Source of the DNA: Streptococcus saliviloxodontae
GTDB lineage: Bacteria > Bacillota > Bacilli > Lactobacillales > Streptococcaceae
Length of the DNA stretch: 37,634 nt
Assembly (NCBI RefSeq): GCF_016908655.1
Contig: NZ_JAFBEI010000024.1
Coordinates: 1 to 37,634, forward strand
Reading direction: 5' to 3'
Position 1 is the first letter of the stretch. Each line of letters starts with the position of its first letter. This document shows, piece by piece, positions 1-10,055 of the stretch. Below the pieces are notes generated by a model. That model saw only the letters and a list, made by a program, of their open reading frames with translations. It did not search any database and was not told the DNA's origin. The translations under genes and the position numbers were made by a program.

Positions 1-3000
1 GTCTCGGAGTCCCTAAGTGAATCGATATCCGAATCACTGAGCGAGTCTGTTTCCGAGTCGTTAAGTGAGTCCGTCTCGGAGTCCCTAAGTGAATCAATCT
101 CAGAATCGCTAAGCGAATCGGTTTCCGAGTCGTTAAGTGAGTCCGTCTCAGAATCGTTAAGCGAATCAGTGTCAGAATCATTAAGCGAATCAGTTTCCGA
201 ATCCCTAAGTGAGTCAATTTCTGAATCGACCAGCGAGTCCGTTTCAGAATCCACAAGTGAATCAGTCTCAGAATCCCTCAGTGAGTCAGTCTCAGAATCG
301 CTAAGCGAATCAGTATCAGAATCACTGAGCGAGTCCGTTTCAGAATCGTTAAGTGAGTCCATTTCTGAGTCAACAAGTGAATCGGTGTCTGAATCCTTGA
401 GCGAGTCAGTGTCAGAATCCTTAAGTGAGTCAATTTCTGAGTCCACAAGCGAATCAGTATCAGAATCGTTGAGTGAGTCCATTTTCGAATCGTTAAGTGA
501 ATCGGTTTCAGAATCAACCAGTGAGTCCATCTCAGAATCGTTGAGCGACTCTGTTTCCGAGTCCTTGAGCGAGTCAGTTTCAGAATCGATGAGTGAGTCC
601 ATTTCCGAGTCCCTGAGCGAATCAGTATCAGAATCGCTAAGTGAGTCCATTTCCGAATCCTTAAGTGAATCCGTCTTAGAATCTCTAAGTGAATCAGTTT
701 CCGAGTCAACCAGTGAATCAGTATCTGAATCCACAAGTGAGTCCGTCTCAGAATCGATGAGCGAGTCCGTTTTAGAATCCTTGAGTGAATCGGTTTCCGA
801 ATCCTTAAGTGAGTCCGTCTCAGAATCGATGAGTGAGTCCATTTCCGAATCCCTCAGCGAGTCCATTTCCGAGTCCTTGATCGAGTCGGTTTCCGAATCC
901 CTAAGTGAATCAATTTCTGAGTCATTGAGCGAGTCAATCTCAGAATCCTTGAGTGAGTCCGTCTCAGAATCGCTAAGTGAATCAGTTTCTGAGTCAACAA
1001 GTGAATCGATCTCAGAATCGCTAAGTGAATCGGTTTCCGAATCCTTAAGCGAATCCGTCTCTGAATCCCTCAGCGAGTCAGTGTCTGAGTCATTGAGTGA
1101 ATCCGTCTCAGAATCGTTGAGCGAGTCGGTTTCCGAATCCTTAAGTGAATCAATCTCAGAATCGCTAAGCGAATCCATTTCCGAGTCAATTAGTGAATCG
1201 GTCTCCGAGTCCACAAGCGAATCCGTCTCTGAATCCCTCAGCGAGTCCGTCTCAGAATCGCTAAGTGAGTCCATTTCAGAATCCTTAAGCGAGTCGGTTT
1301 CCGAGTCAACCAGCGAATCCGTCTCAGAATCGCTAAGTGAATCTGTTTTAGAATCCTTAAGCGAGTCAGTATCCGAGTCGACAAGTGAATCAATCTCAGA
1401 ATCGCTAAGCGAATCCATTTCCGAGTCCTTGAGTGAGTCCGTTTCAGAATCGTTGAGCGAGTCCGTTTCCGAATCATTGAGCGAATCAGTTTCCGAGTCT
1501 CTAAGCGAATCCGTCTCAGAATCCACAAGTGAGTCCGTCTCAGAATCGCTAAGTGAATCCATTTCCGAGTCAACAAGTGAATCAATCTCAGAATCCCTAA
1601 GCGAATCAGTATCGGAATCGTTAAGTGAATCGGTGTCTGAATCAACAAATGAATCCATTTCCGAGTCATTGAGTGAGTCAATTTCCGAATCGTTGAGCGA
1701 GTCCGTTTCCGAGTCAACAAGTGAATCAATCTCAGAATCATTGAGTGAGTCCGTCTCCGAGTCCCTAAGTGAATCAGCTTCCGAATCATTGAGTGAGTCA
1801 ATTTCCGAGTCGTTAAGTGCATCCGTCTCAGAATCGCTAAGCGAATCCGTTTCCGAGTCATTGAGTGAATCCTTATCAGAGTCACAAAGCGAATCAGTGT
1901 CCGAGTCCTTGAGCGAGTCCGTCTCCGAATCAATAAGTGAGTCCGTTTCCGAGTCATTGAGTGAATCGGTATCAGAATCATTGAGCGAGTCAGTTTCCGA
2001 ATCCTTAAGTGAATCCTTGTCCGAGTCACAAAGCGAATCAGTATCTGAGTCATTGAGTGAGTCAATTTCTGAATCGTTGAGCGAGTCAGTATCCGAGTCA
2101 ACAAGCGAATCAGTTTCTGAATCATTGAGTGAATCCTTGTCAGAGTCACAAAGCGAATCTGTTTCTGAGTCGACAAGTGAATCAATTTCTGAATCAACTA
2201 GCGAATCAGTTTCAGAATCGTTAAGTGAATCGGTTTCCGAATCCTTGAGTGAGTCCGTTTCCGAATCGCTAAGTGAATCAGTATCTGAATCAATCAGTGA
2301 CTCCGTGTCAGAATCGCTAAGTGAATCCTTGTCAGAGTCACTAAGTGAGTCCGTGTCAGAATCATTGAGTGAATCCGTGTCTGAGTCAACAAGTGAATCA
2401 ATTTCTGAATCCCTCAGTGAGTCAGTCTCAGAGTCACAAAGCGAATCCGTTTCCGAATCAACAAGTGAATCAATCTCAGAATCATTGAGCGAATCCTTGT
2501 CAGAGTCACAAAGCGAATCTGTTTCTGAGTCGACAAGTGAATCAATTTCAGAGTCATTGAGCGAGTCAGTTTCAGAATCGTTGAGCGAATCAGTGTCAGA
2601 ATCGCTAAGTGAATCAGTATCTGAGTCTCTAAGCGAATCGGTTTCAGAATCGCTAAGCGAGTCCGTCTCCGAGTCGACAAGTGAATCGGTTTCAGAATCA
2701 ATAAGTGAGTCAGTCTCAGAGTCAACCAGCGAATCCGTCTCCGAGTCCACAAGTGAGTCCATTTCAGAATCGCTGAGTGAATCAGTGTCCGAGTCCACAA
2801 GTGAATCAGTATCTGAGTCCTTGAGTGAATCCTTATCAGAGTCACAAAGCGAATCCGTTTCCGAATCATTGAGTGAGTCAGTATCCGAGTCACAAAGCGA
2901 ATCAGTTTCTGAGTCAACAAGTGAATCAATTTCTGAATCAACAAGCGAATCAGTGTCCGAGTCAACAAGTGAATCAATCTCAGAATCCCTTAGCGAATCA

Positions 3001-5649
3001 GTATCGGAATCGTTAAGTGAATCCGTTTCAGAATCGCTGAGTGAATCGGTTTCCGAGTCGTTAAGCGAGTCCGTTTCCGAATCCCTAAGTGAATCGATAT
3101 CCGAGTCATTAAGCGAGTCAATTTCAGAGTCGTTAAGCGAGTCCGTCTCAGAATCGTTAAGCGAGTCAATTTCTGAGTCGACAAGTGAATCCGTTTCAGA
3201 ATCGCTAAGCGAGTCAGTTTCAGAATCCTTGAGTGAATCAGTTTCCGAGTCATTGAGCGAATCAGTATCTGAATCGCTAAGTGAGTCCGTCTCCGAGTCA
3301 TTGAGTGAATCAGTTTCAGAATCCTTGAGCGAGTCACTTTCAGAATCAATGAGCGAGTCAGTTTCAGAATCATTAAGTGAGTCAGTGTCCGAGTCACAAA
3401 GTGAATCCGTTTCCGAATCAACAAGTGAATCAATCTCAGAATCATTGAGCGAATCCTTGTCAGAGTCACAAAGCGAATCTGTTTCCGAATCCTTGAGCGA
3501 GTCAATTTCAGAATCGATGAGTGAATCCGTCTCCGAATCCTTAAGCGAATCCATTTCTGGATCAACTAGCGAGTCAATTTCAGAATCGATGAGTGAATCC
3601 GTCTCCGAATCCTTAAGCGAATCAGTATCGGAATCGTTAAGCGAATCGGTGTCTGAATCAACAAGTGAATCCGTCTCAGAATCCCTAAGCGAGTCAGTAT
3701 CTGAGTCTACAAGTGAATCGGTTTCCGAGTCGTTAAGCGAATCTGTTTCCGAATCATTGAGTGAGTCAATTTCAGAATCGTTAAGCGAATTGGTGTCTGA
3801 ATCGATCAGTGAATCAGTTTCAGAATCATTGAGTGAATCGGTCTCCGAGTCCTTGAGTGAGTCAATTTCAGAGTCAACCAGCGAATCCGTATCTGAGTCA
3901 TTGAGTGAGTCAGTGTCAGAGTCATTAAGCGACTCCGTCTCCGAATCGTTGAGCGAGTCAGTTTCAGAATCAATCAGTGACTCCGTGTCAGAGTCCTTGA
4001 GTGAGTCGGTTTCAGAATCATTGAGTGACTCCGTCTCAGAATCTCTGAGCGAATCGGTCTCAGAGTCCACAAGTGAATCAGTTTCAGAATCATTAAGCGA
4101 ATCAGTATCTGAATCCCTCAGCGAATCCATTTCCGAATCCTTAAGTGAATCGGTTTCCGAGTCAACAAGTGAATCCATCTCAGAATCGCTAAGTGAATCG
4201 GTTTCAGAATCCTTAAGTGAGTCAATCTCAGAATCGCTAAGTGAGTCCATTTCCGAGTCGACAAGTGAATCCATCTCAGAATCGTTAAGCGAGTCCGTCT
4301 CAGAATCGTTGAGCGAGTCCGTCTCAGAATCGTTGAGCGAGTCCGTTTCAGAATCGTTGAGCGAATCAGTGTCAGAATCGCTAAGTGAATCAGTATCTGA
4401 GTCTCTAAGCGAATCGGTTTCAGAATCGCTAAGCGAGTCCGTCTCCGAGTCGACAAGTGAATCGGTTTCAGAATCAATAAGTGAGTCAGTCTCAGAGTCA
4501 ACCAGCGAATCCGTCTCCGAGTCCACAAGTGAGTCCGTTTCAGAATCGCTGAGTGAATCCATCTCCGAGTCATTAAGTGAATCCGTCTCCGAGTCCACAA
4601 GTGAATCAGTATCTGAGTCCTTGAGTGAATCAATTTCTGAATCAACTAGCGAGTCAACCAGCGAATCGGTTTCAGAATCGTTAAGTGAGTCAGTGTCAGA
4701 GTCATTGAGCGAGTCCGTCTCAGAATCGTTGAGCGAATCCGTTTCCGAGTCCTTAAGTGAGTCAGTGTCAGAGTCATTGAGCGAGTCCGTTTCAGAATCG
4801 TTAAGTGAATCGGTTTCAGAATCCTTGAGTGAGTCCGTTTCCGAATCGCTAAGTGAATCAGTATCTGAGTCCTTGAGCGAATCAGTGTCTGAATCCCTAA
4901 GCGAATCCGTCTCAGAATCGTTGAGTGAGTCCGTTTCCGAGTCAACAAGTGAATCCTTGTCCGAGTCACAAAGCGAATCAGTATCTGAGTCCTTGAGTGA
5001 ATCAATTTCTGAATCAACTAGCGAGTCAACCAGCGAATCGGTTTCAGAATCGTTGAGTGAATCCGTCTCCGAATCAATAAGTGAGTCCGTTTCCGAGTCC
5101 ACAAGTGAATCGGTATCAGAATCCTTGAGCGAGTCCGTCTCCGAGTCCTTGAGTGAGTCAATTTCGGAATCGTTGAGCGAATCAGTGTCCGAGTCCTTGA
5201 GTGAATCAATTTCTGAATCAACTAGCGAGTCAACCAGCGAATCGGTTTCAGAATCGTTAAGTGAGTCAATTTCCGAATCGTTAAGCGAATCCGTCTCAGA
5301 ATCGTTAAGTGAGTCCATTTCCGAGTCGTTAAGCGAATCCGTGTCAGAATCGCTAAGCGAATCGGTTTCCGAGTCAACAAGTGAATCGATATCCGAATCA
5401 CTGAGCGAGTCGTTATCAGAATCGATGAGCGAGTCCGTTTCAGAATCGTTAAGTGAGTCAGTCTCTGAGATAACAAGTGATTCAAGTCATCATTTGTCAA
5501 CATCAGCAACACCAAATGCGAAACATTCTTCTAAGCTTCCAAGAACAGGTGAGGAAGAGTCACGACTAGCAGGTTACCTTGGAGCTGGATTGCTCTTTGC
5601 AAGCCTCTTTGCTCGCAAGCGCAAAAAAGATGAAGGCAATGAAGACTAA
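1..5649 (+). CDS. Serine-rich repeat (SRR) LPxTG surface glycoprotein, 3' part
   Basis: Reading frame 1 is open from the first base, so the gene starts upstream of the window; the GTG at 169 is only an internal valine codon. The visible 1,882 residues are almost entirely SESx tetrapeptides, with x being V, I, L, T, M or Q. A linker of about 25 residues follows, then LPRTG (5536-5550), a hydrophobic segment and a KRKK tail, which is a sortase A cell-wall anchor. Family knowledge: SRR adhesins are O-glycosylated on Ser/Thr by GtfA/GtfB, exported by the accessory SecA2/SecY2 system, and used for binding host surfaces or other bacteria. S. salivarius has several (Srp proteins). The signal peptide, binding domain and export genes are not in the window, so the ligand cannot be judged. 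Glu at every fourth residue makes the stalk very acidic. Occasional substitutions (VLES, IFES, LIES, ISGS, LVSES, SASV) look like scattered point mutations. Confidence 0.95.
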   Translation, partial: VSESLSESISESLSESVSESLSESVSESLSESISESLSESVSESLSESVSESLSESVSESLSESVSESLSESISESTSESVSESTSESVSESLSESVSESLSESVSESLSESVSESLSESISESTSESVSESLSESVSESLSESISESTSESVSESLSESIFESLSESVSESTSESISESLSDSVSESLSESVSESMSESISESLSESVSESLSESISESLSESVLESLSESVSESTSESVSESTSESVSESMSESVLESLSESVSESLSESVSESMSESISESLSESISESLIESVSESLSESISESLSESISESLSESVSESLSESVSESTSESISESLSESVSESLSESVSESLSESVSESLSESVSESLSESVSESLSESISESLSESISESISESVSESTSESVSESLSESVSESLSESISESLSESVSESTSESVSESLSESVLESLSESVSESTSESISESLSESISESLSESVSESLSESVSESLSESVSESLSESVSESTSESVSESLSESISESTSESISESLSESVSESLSESVSESTNESISESLSESISESLSESVSESTSESISESLSESVSESLSESASESLSESISESLSASVSESLSESVSESLSESLSESQSESVSESLSESVSESISESVSESLSESVSESLSESVSESLSESLSESQSESVSESLSESISESLSESVSESTSESVSESLSESLSESQSESVSESTSESISESTSESVSESLSESVSESLSESVSESLSESVSESISDSVSESLSESLSESLSESVSESLSESVSESTSESISESLSESVSESQSESVSESTSESISESLSESLSESQSESVSESTSESISESLSESVSESLSESVSESLSESVSESLSESVSESLSESVSESTSESVSESISESVSESTSESVSESTSESISESLSESVSESTSESVSESLSESLSESQSESVSESLSESVSESQSESVSESTSESISESTSESVSESTSESISESLSESVSESLSESVSESLSESVSESLSESVSESLSESISESLSESISESLSESVSESLSESISESTSESVSESLSESVSESLSESVSESLSESVSESLSESVSESLSESVSESLSESLSESMSESVSESLSESVSESQSESVSESTSESISESLSESLSESQSESVSESLSESISESMSESVSESLSESISGSTSESISESMSESVSESLSESVSESLSESVSESTSESVSESLSESVSESTSESVSESLSESVSESLSESISESLSELVSESISESVSESLSESVSESLSESISESTSESVSESLSESVSESLSDSVSESLSESVSESISDSVSESLSESVSESLSDSVSESLSESVSESTSESVSESLSESVSESLSESISESLSESVSESTSESISESLSESVSESLSESISESLSESISESTSESISESLSESVSESLSESVSESLSESVSESLSESVSESLSESVSESLSESVSESLSESVSESTSESVSESISESVSESTSESVSESTSESVSESLSESISESLSESVSESTSESVSESLSESISESTSESTSESVSESLSESVSESLSESVSESLSESVSESLSESVSESLSESVSESLSESVSESLSESVSESLSESVSESLSESVSESLSESVSESLSESVSESTSESLSESQSESVSESLSESISESTSESTSESVSESLSESVSESISESVSESTSESVSESLSESVSESLSESISESLSESVSESLSESISESTSESTSESVSESLSESISESLSESVSESLSESISESLSESVSESLSESVSESTSESISESLSESLSESMSESVSESLSESVSEITSDSSHHLSTSATPNAKHSSKLPRTGEEESRLAGYLGAGLLFASLFARKRKKDEGNED
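2581..2760 (+). repeat. Block duplicated at 4357-4536 (180 bp identical)
   Basis: Read base by base, 2581-2760 equals 4357-4536. The match continues to about 2557-2780 / 4333-4556 with two mismatches. The offset is 1,776 bp, exactly 74 units of 24 bp. Elsewhere in the array neighbouring units differ at many synonymous sites, so this is a recent segmental duplication or gene conversion. Confidence 0.9.
4357..4536 (+). repeat. Second copy of the 180-bp block
   Basis: Identical to 2581-2760. Just downstream this copy carries one extra 24-bp unit (about 4561-4584) relative to the first before similarity resumes, a simple unit-length indel. Confidence 0.9.
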
Positions 5650-5729
5650 CACCAAGCATTCAATAAGCCTATAAGAACAATCCTTTTCATGTACTTGTGG
5701 TTGCCTTGTCTATCACGTGATAAAATCAA

Positions 5730-5765
5730 GAAGAAGTTGGGACTTTATCCCAGCTTCTTCTTTTT
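5730..5765 (+). terminator. Rho-independent terminator of the SRR gene
   Basis: Arms 5730-5742 and 5748-5760 form a 13-bp stem (GAAGAAGTTGGGA / TCCCAGCTTCTTC, one G-U pair) with a 5-nt loop, followed by TTTTT. It lies 80 nt after the stop codon. Confidence 0.9.
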
Positions 5766-5767
5766 AC

Positions 5768-5797
5768 TTGTAGCGATTGGAGCTAACATGGTATAAT
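5768..5797 (+). promoter_or_regulatory. Extended -10 promoter of dinG
   Basis: TGG-TATAAT (5789-5797) is a perfect extended -10. A weak -35, TTGTAG (5768-5773), lies 18 bp upstream. The predicted transcription start, about 5803-5805, is only 2-4 nt before the dinG ATG. Confidence 0.75.
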
Positions 5798-5806
5798 TGG
5801 ACTATT

Positions 5807-8266
5807 ATGACGGACAAGGTTTCTAGAAAATACGCTGTTGTTGACTTAGAAGCGACGGGGGCTTCTGCAACAGCACGAATTATTCAAGTTGGAATTGTGA
5901 TTATTGAAAACGATCGCATTGTAAAAACATATCAAACAGATATTAACCCCCATCAAACGCTCAGCGACCACATTGTATCCTTGACTGGGATTACAGATCA
6001 GCAGCTCGCAAAGGCACCTGAATTTTCACAAGTTGCTAAAGATATCTATCAGTTGATTGAAGATTGTATTTTTGTTGCCCACAATGTCAAATTTGATGCC
6101 AATCTGCTGGCAGAGGAGCTCTTTATGGAAGGGTTCGAGTTGAGGACCCCGAGGATTGATACCGTCGAGTTGAGCCAGATTTTTTATCCTGGTTTTGAAA
6201 AATATAACTTAGGGCAATTAGCAGAGCACTTATCGTTAGAGCTAGAAGAAGCGCATACGGCTATTAGCGACGCTTATGCTACAGCTCAGCTATTTTTGAA
6301 ATTACAAGAAAAAATAAAGGCTTTGCCTCATCAAACCCTACGGGTTCTGTCTCGTTTTGCTGACAGCCTTCTCTTTGAGACGCGGATGGTCATTGATCAA
6401 GCTTTGGCTGAGACAGAAACCCCACATGATTATCTAGAGGTTGGTGATATTCTCCTAAAGCAGGATCAGCCAGAAAGAGAAGAAAGGCACTTTTCGATTA
6501 GTTTTGAGACCAATATGGCTTTACTTGGCTTAGAGCCTCGTCCTCAACAAGCAAGTTTTGCCCAATCTGTCTCCCAAGAAGTTGGCTTAAAGCCACACTT
6601 TATTCAAGCTCAAGCAGGCTTGGGTAAGACCTATGCCTACTTATTGAGTTTATTATCGCAACCAGATACTTCGCAGTTAGTCGTCTCCGTACCGACGAAA
6701 CTCTTACAGGATCAGATTATGGCCAAAGAGGCAGCTGCGATAGCAGAGGTGTTTCAAACGTCTTGTCATAGCTTGAAAGGGCCTGCCAATTATATTAAAT
6801 TGGATGCCTTTCAAAAACTTTTGGACCAAGTAGATCAAAACCGCCTAATCAATCGCTATAAAATGCAAATTTTGGTATGGCTCCTCGAGACTGATACTGG
6901 GGATCTTGATGAAATCAAGCAGCAACAACGGTTTGAATCCTTTTTTGACTATATTCGTCATGACGGTGAACTTGATGATAAGTCGCCCTTTAAGGATTGT
7001 GATTTTTGGGAGAAGACTTATCGGAAAGCCAAATTTAGCCGTCTCTTGATTACCAATCATGCCTACCTTTTGACAAGAGTAGAGGATGATCCTACTTTTT
7101 TAACGAATAGGGTCTTGGTTGTCGATGAGGCACAGAAGATTTTCCCTGCATTAGAAACCTTTTCACGTAGTCAACTTAATCTAAACCAAGCAGTTCTCTG
7201 GATAGAAGAGCAACTCAAGCAATCTAAAGACCTTTTGGTGACCCGCTTGCTGGAGACTATTCAATTTCAATTGAGCTATTTAGCTCAGCGTTTCCATCAC
7301 CAACACCAAGCAGAGGTTAGCCCTGAGTTGATAGCTGATTTAAGTGAAAATGTCGCAGCGCTTTATCAAGAAGGTTATTTTTACGAAGATCTCAGTAAGA
7401 TCTGTCAATCTCGCTTTGATCAGTATTGGATTGAGTCAGCAATCTCCTTGGATAAACGTCAGACCGTGTTGCAGGCGGCGCAACCGCAGTTGATGCGACT
7501 ATCAACTTTGCTTCCTGAAACTTGTCGAACCTTGTTTGTTTCTGCAACCTTGGAGATCAGTCCGACCGTTAGTTTAGCCAGTCTGTTGGGGTATGAAGAG
7601 TATGTGATGACAAGTCTGCCAGCTACTCAATCAAAAGATCAAAAGCTTTGGATTGATGCATCGATGCCATCACCGGATAAATCCGATCAATCAGCTTATG
7701 AAGAGTCCTTGGTACAGCGATTAACAGTTTTAGCTAGTTTTGAAAAGCCTACCTTGGTTCTTTTTACATCAAAACAATCAATGCTTTCAATATCAGATCA
7801 GCTTGATCAACTAGAAGTTGCACACCTTACGCAAGATAAAAATGGTAAAGCGACGAATATCAAAAAACGCTTTGATAGAGGAGAAGTCAATCTTCTTCTT
7901 GGAACGGGCTCATTTTGGGAAGGGGTTGACTTTATCGACCATGACCAAATGATTTTGGTCATTTGTCGTCTTCCGTTTGATAATCCGAGCGACTATTTTG
8001 TTCAAAAAATCAACCAAACCTTAGTTAATGAACAAAAATCACCCTTTTACGACTATAGCCTGCCTGTCATGTTATTACGCTTGAAGCAAGCGATGGGACG
8101 TAGTAGCCGTAGAGATAAGCAAGAGTCAGCAGTTCTTTTATTAGATAGCAGAGCTGTCAATCGTTCTTACAGTCATTTGATTCGTGAGGCCTTGGGGCAA
8201 GACGAACAGATTTCTGTCCAAAAATTTGAAGAAATCATGTCAGAAGTTTCCCATTTTCTGATATAA
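5807..8266 (+). CDS. dinG: DinG-type exonuclease/helicase-like protein
   Basis: 819 residues from ATG 5807. An upstream in-frame TTG (5777) would place the promoter inside the gene and is rejected. The N-terminal 170 residues are a DEDDh 3'-5' exonuclease related to the DNA polymerase III epsilon subunit: VDLEATG, HNVKFDANLL and HTAISDAYAT carry the acidic and His residues. The rest is an XPD/DinG-like superfamily 2 helicase: Walker A AGLGKT at about 270-275, DEAQ at about 440-443, and QAMGRSSRR near the end. The four cysteines of the iron-sulphur cluster of E. coli DinG are missing (LKGPANYIK lacks the Cys). Family knowledge: the similar S. aureus protein has no Fe-S cluster and acts as a 3'-5' exonuclease rather than a helicase. 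It is followed by ypmB, aspB and asnS, the order known from Bacillus and streptococci. The stop codon lies inside the next gene's -10 box. Confidence 0.93.
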   Translation: MTDKVSRKYAVVDLEATGASATARIIQVGIVIIENDRIVKTYQTDINPHQTLSDHIVSLTGITDQQLAKAPEFSQVAKDIYQLIEDCIFVAHNVKFDANLLAEELFMEGFELRTPRIDTVELSQIFYPGFEKYNLGQLAEHLSLELEEAHTAISDAYATAQLFLKLQEKIKALPHQTLRVLSRFADSLLFETRMVIDQALAETETPHDYLEVGDILLKQDQPEREERHFSISFETNMALLGLEPRPQQASFAQSVSQEVGLKPHFIQAQAGLGKTYAYLLSLLSQPDTSQLVVSVPTKLLQDQIMAKEAAAIAEVFQTSCHSLKGPANYIKLDAFQKLLDQVDQNRLINRYKMQILVWLLETDTGDLDEIKQQQRFESFFDYIRHDGELDDKSPFKDCDFWEKTYRKAKFSRLLITNHAYLLTRVEDDPTFLTNRVLVVDEAQKIFPALETFSRSQLNLNQAVLWIEEQLKQSKDLLVTRLLETIQFQLSYLAQRFHHQHQAEVSPELIADLSENVAALYQEGYFYEDLSKICQSRFDQYWIESAISLDKRQTVLQAAQPQLMRLSTLLPETCRTLFVSATLEISPTVSLASLLGYEEYVMTSLPATQSKDQKLWIDASMPSPDKSDQSAYEESLVQRLTVLASFEKPTLVLFTSKQSMLSISDQLDQLEVAHLTQDKNGKATNIKKRFDRGEVNLLLGTGSFWEGVDFIDHDQMILVICRLPFDNPSDYFVQKINQTLVNEQKSPFYDYSLPVMLLRLKQAMGRSSRRDKQESAVLLLDSRAVNRSYSHLIREALGQDEQISVQKFEEIMSEVSHFLI

Positions 8267-8267
8267 T
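8259..8267 (+). promoter_or_regulatory. Extended -10 promoter for ypmB-aspB
   Basis: TGA-TATAAT overlaps the dinG stop codon. No good -35 is visible, as is usual for extended -10 promoters. It is 30 nt before the ypmB-like ATG. Confidence 0.6.
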
Positions 8268-8297
8268 AGAATAATCAATGTGTAGAAGGATGGTATC

Positions 8298-8762
8298 ATG
8301 AAACGATTTTATCTCAGTACAAAAATGCAAGTCTTAGTTGGAACGGGTTTGGTCCTTTTGGTTCTGTTGATTTCTACACTAACTGTAACCTATATTGCTA
8401 GTCTTCCACGAATTCAAGCAAGGCAAGAAGCCATTCAAGTGGCTAAGCGGTACTCAGATATGGACGAACTTGGAAAGTTTCAACTGTTTACAGGAGACGA
8501 TACTTACTATTCTCTCTTTGGAACTGATAAAAAGGGACGTGAGATGGTTGTCTCTGTTGGATCTGATAACTCGCATGTTTACGTTTATAAGCTTAGCGAT
8601 GGTATTAGTGAATCGAAAGCTAAGTCTATTGCAAAGCGTCAGGGAGCCAAATCTGTTGACCGTGTAACCTTCGGAATTCAAGGAGAGACACCTGTTTGGC
8701 AAGTTAAGTCTGGAACAACCTACTATACAATTAACTTTCAAACAGGAGACTTAGTGAGCTAG
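8298..8762 (+). CDS. YpmB-like membrane-anchored protein (DUF5590)
   Basis: 154 residues. A short basic N-terminus is followed by one membrane segment at about residues 11-34 (VLVGTGLVLLVLLISTLTVT), then an extracytoplasmic domain. Two PepSY-like halves can be suspected: residues rich in EAIQVAKRY... and ESKAKSIAKRQGA..., each followed by beta strands such as TPVWQVKSGTTYYTINFQTG. The position between dinG and aspB matches B. subtilis ypmB. The function is not established; PepSY-type domains are often inhibitory or chaperone-like outside the membrane. The ribosome binding site AGAAGGA precedes ATG by a normal distance. Confidence 0.8.
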   Translation: MKRFYLSTKMQVLVGTGLVLLVLLISTLTVTYIASLPRIQARQEAIQVAKRYSDMDELGKFQLFTGDDTYYSLFGTDKKGREMVVSVGSDNSHVYVYKLSDGISESKAKSIAKRQGAKSVDRVTFGIQGETPVWQVKSGTTYYTINFQTGDLVS

Positions 8763-8812
8763 GATACAGGAAAACATAGGTGAGTTGTTGATGATAGCGA
8801 TGAGGAGGACTT

Positions 8813-9994
8813 ATGACAAAATTATCTAATCGTGTTTTAGAAATGGAAGAATCAGTGACTTTGGCTGCTGGTGCTCGTGCTAAGGCGTTAAAAGCGCAAG
8901 GGCGTGACATTTTAAGTTTGACTTTGGGAGAGCCAGATTTTGTAACTCCTAAAAATATTCAAGAAGCAGCGACCCGCTCGATTGTGGATGGTAGTGCTAG
9001 TTTCTACACTGTAGCTTCAGGTTTGCCTGAGCTCAAGGCTGCTGTCAACACTTATATGGAGAATTTTTATGGCTACTCTGTTGCGCCTAACCAAGTAGTG
9101 GCAGCGACAGGTGCTAAGTTTATCCTCTATGCTTTCTTTGCGGCAGTTATTAATCCTGGTGATGAGGTAATCATTCCGACACCTTACTGGGTATCTTACG
9201 CTGACCAAATCAAGATGAATGAAGGCGTTCCAGTCTTTGTTAAGGCGACGGAAGAAAATCACTTCAAAGTGACAGCTCAGCAATTAGAAGCAGCACGTAC
9301 AGATAAGACTAAAGTTGTCTTACTTAACTCACCATCAAATCCAACAGGTATGGTCTATGGGCATGAGGAGTTGGAAGCTATTGGCAATTGGGCTGTTGAG
9401 CATGACATCTTGATTTTGGCGGATGATATCTACGGTCGTCTGGTTTATAATGGTGCGACTTTCACTCCAATTTCAAGCTTATCTGAGGCCATTCGCCAGC
9501 AGACAATTGTGGTCAATGGTGTTGCTAAAGCCTACTCAATGACTGGTTGGCGTGTGGGATTTGCTGTAGGAGACCCAGAAATCATCGGTGCCATGAGCAA
9601 AATCATCGGTCAAACAACTTCTAACCTAACGACAGTAGCTCAGTATGCTGCCATTGAAGCCTTTACTGGTCCACAAGATGCCGTCGAAACCATGCGTCAA
9701 GCCTTTGAAGAGCGTCTCAATACCATCTACCCTCTTCTTAACGATGTGCCAGGCTTTGAAGTCGTTAAACCACAGGGAGCTTTTTATCTCTTCCCAAATG
9801 TCACTAAGGCCATGGAGATGAAAGGCTATACAGATGTGACAGCCTTCACCACAGCCATTTTAGAAGAAGTAGGCGTTGCCCTTGTTACAGGGGCAGGATT
9901 TGGAGCTCCTGAAAATGTTCGTCTCAGCTATGCGACTGATTTGGACACACTTAAAGAAGCCGTTCGCAGACTTCATGTCTTTATGGAAAAATAA
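8813..9994 (+). CDS. aspB: Pyridoxal-phosphate aspartate aminotransferase
   Basis: 393 residues, the normal length for class I aminotransferases of the AspB (I-gamma) type. It interconverts aspartate and oxaloacetate with glutamate and 2-oxoglutarate in the cytoplasm. Visible markers: LGEPDF near residue 42, the NSPSNPTG loop, DDIYGRLVY, the PLP lysine in GVAKAYSMTGWR (K239), and the substrate-binding arginine in RLSYA near the C-terminus. The strong ribosome binding site GAGGAGG precedes ATG. Being next to asnS makes functional sense, since aspartate is the precursor of asparagine; the same order occurs in Bacillus. Confidence 0.93.
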   Translation: MTKLSNRVLEMEESVTLAAGARAKALKAQGRDILSLTLGEPDFVTPKNIQEAATRSIVDGSASFYTVASGLPELKAAVNTYMENFYGYSVAPNQVVAATGAKFILYAFFAAVINPGDEVIIPTPYWVSYADQIKMNEGVPVFVKATEENHFKVTAQQLEAARTDKTKVVLLNSPSNPTGMVYGHEELEAIGNWAVEHDILILADDIYGRLVYNGATFTPISSLSEAIRQQTIVVNGVAKAYSMTGWRVGFAVGDPEIIGAMSKIIGQTTSNLTTVAQYAAIEAFTGPQDAVETMRQAFEERLNTIYPLLNDVPGFEVVKPQGAFYLFPNVTKAMEMKGYTDVTAFTTAILEEVGVALVTGAGFGAPENVRLSYATDLDTLKEAVRRLHVFMEK

Positions 9995-10055
9995 GCTGAG
10001 CAGTCTTTGGAAGGATTTGTTCAGACAAACTAAATAACCTAAGAAAAGAGAAATT

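Larger units (their letters stand above)
1..5469 (+). repeat. Tandem 24-bp (8-residue) array encoding SES[V/I]SES[L/T]
   Basis: About 227 tandem 24-bp units fill the gene. Although the protein looks like a 4-residue repeat, the DNA unit is 24 bp. The slot that is V, I or L is followed by a TCN serine, while the slot that is L, T, M, Q or I is followed by an AGY serine; the two other serines are TCN. Third positions vary freely between neighbouring units. The array ends where SEITSDSS begins at about 5464-5484. Confidence 0.93.

Noticed and set aside
169..171. GTG as start codon of the adhesin
   Set aside because: The same frame and repeat run unbroken from base 1, and there is no signal peptide or ribosome binding site.
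1..5469. Short tandem repeats as a possible CRISPR array
   Set aside because: There are no unique spacers; the units are contiguous and form one protein frame.
278..5515. Many long open frames on the minus strand inside the adhesin gene
   Set aside because: They arise because the 24-bp periodic coding sequence rarely makes stop codons in the antisense frames; their Ile/His/Arg/Thr-rich products have no start signals and no family features.
5777..5806. TTG start giving a 10-residue longer DinG
   Set aside because: It would put the extended -10 promoter inside the coding region; conserved sequence starts after ATG 5807.
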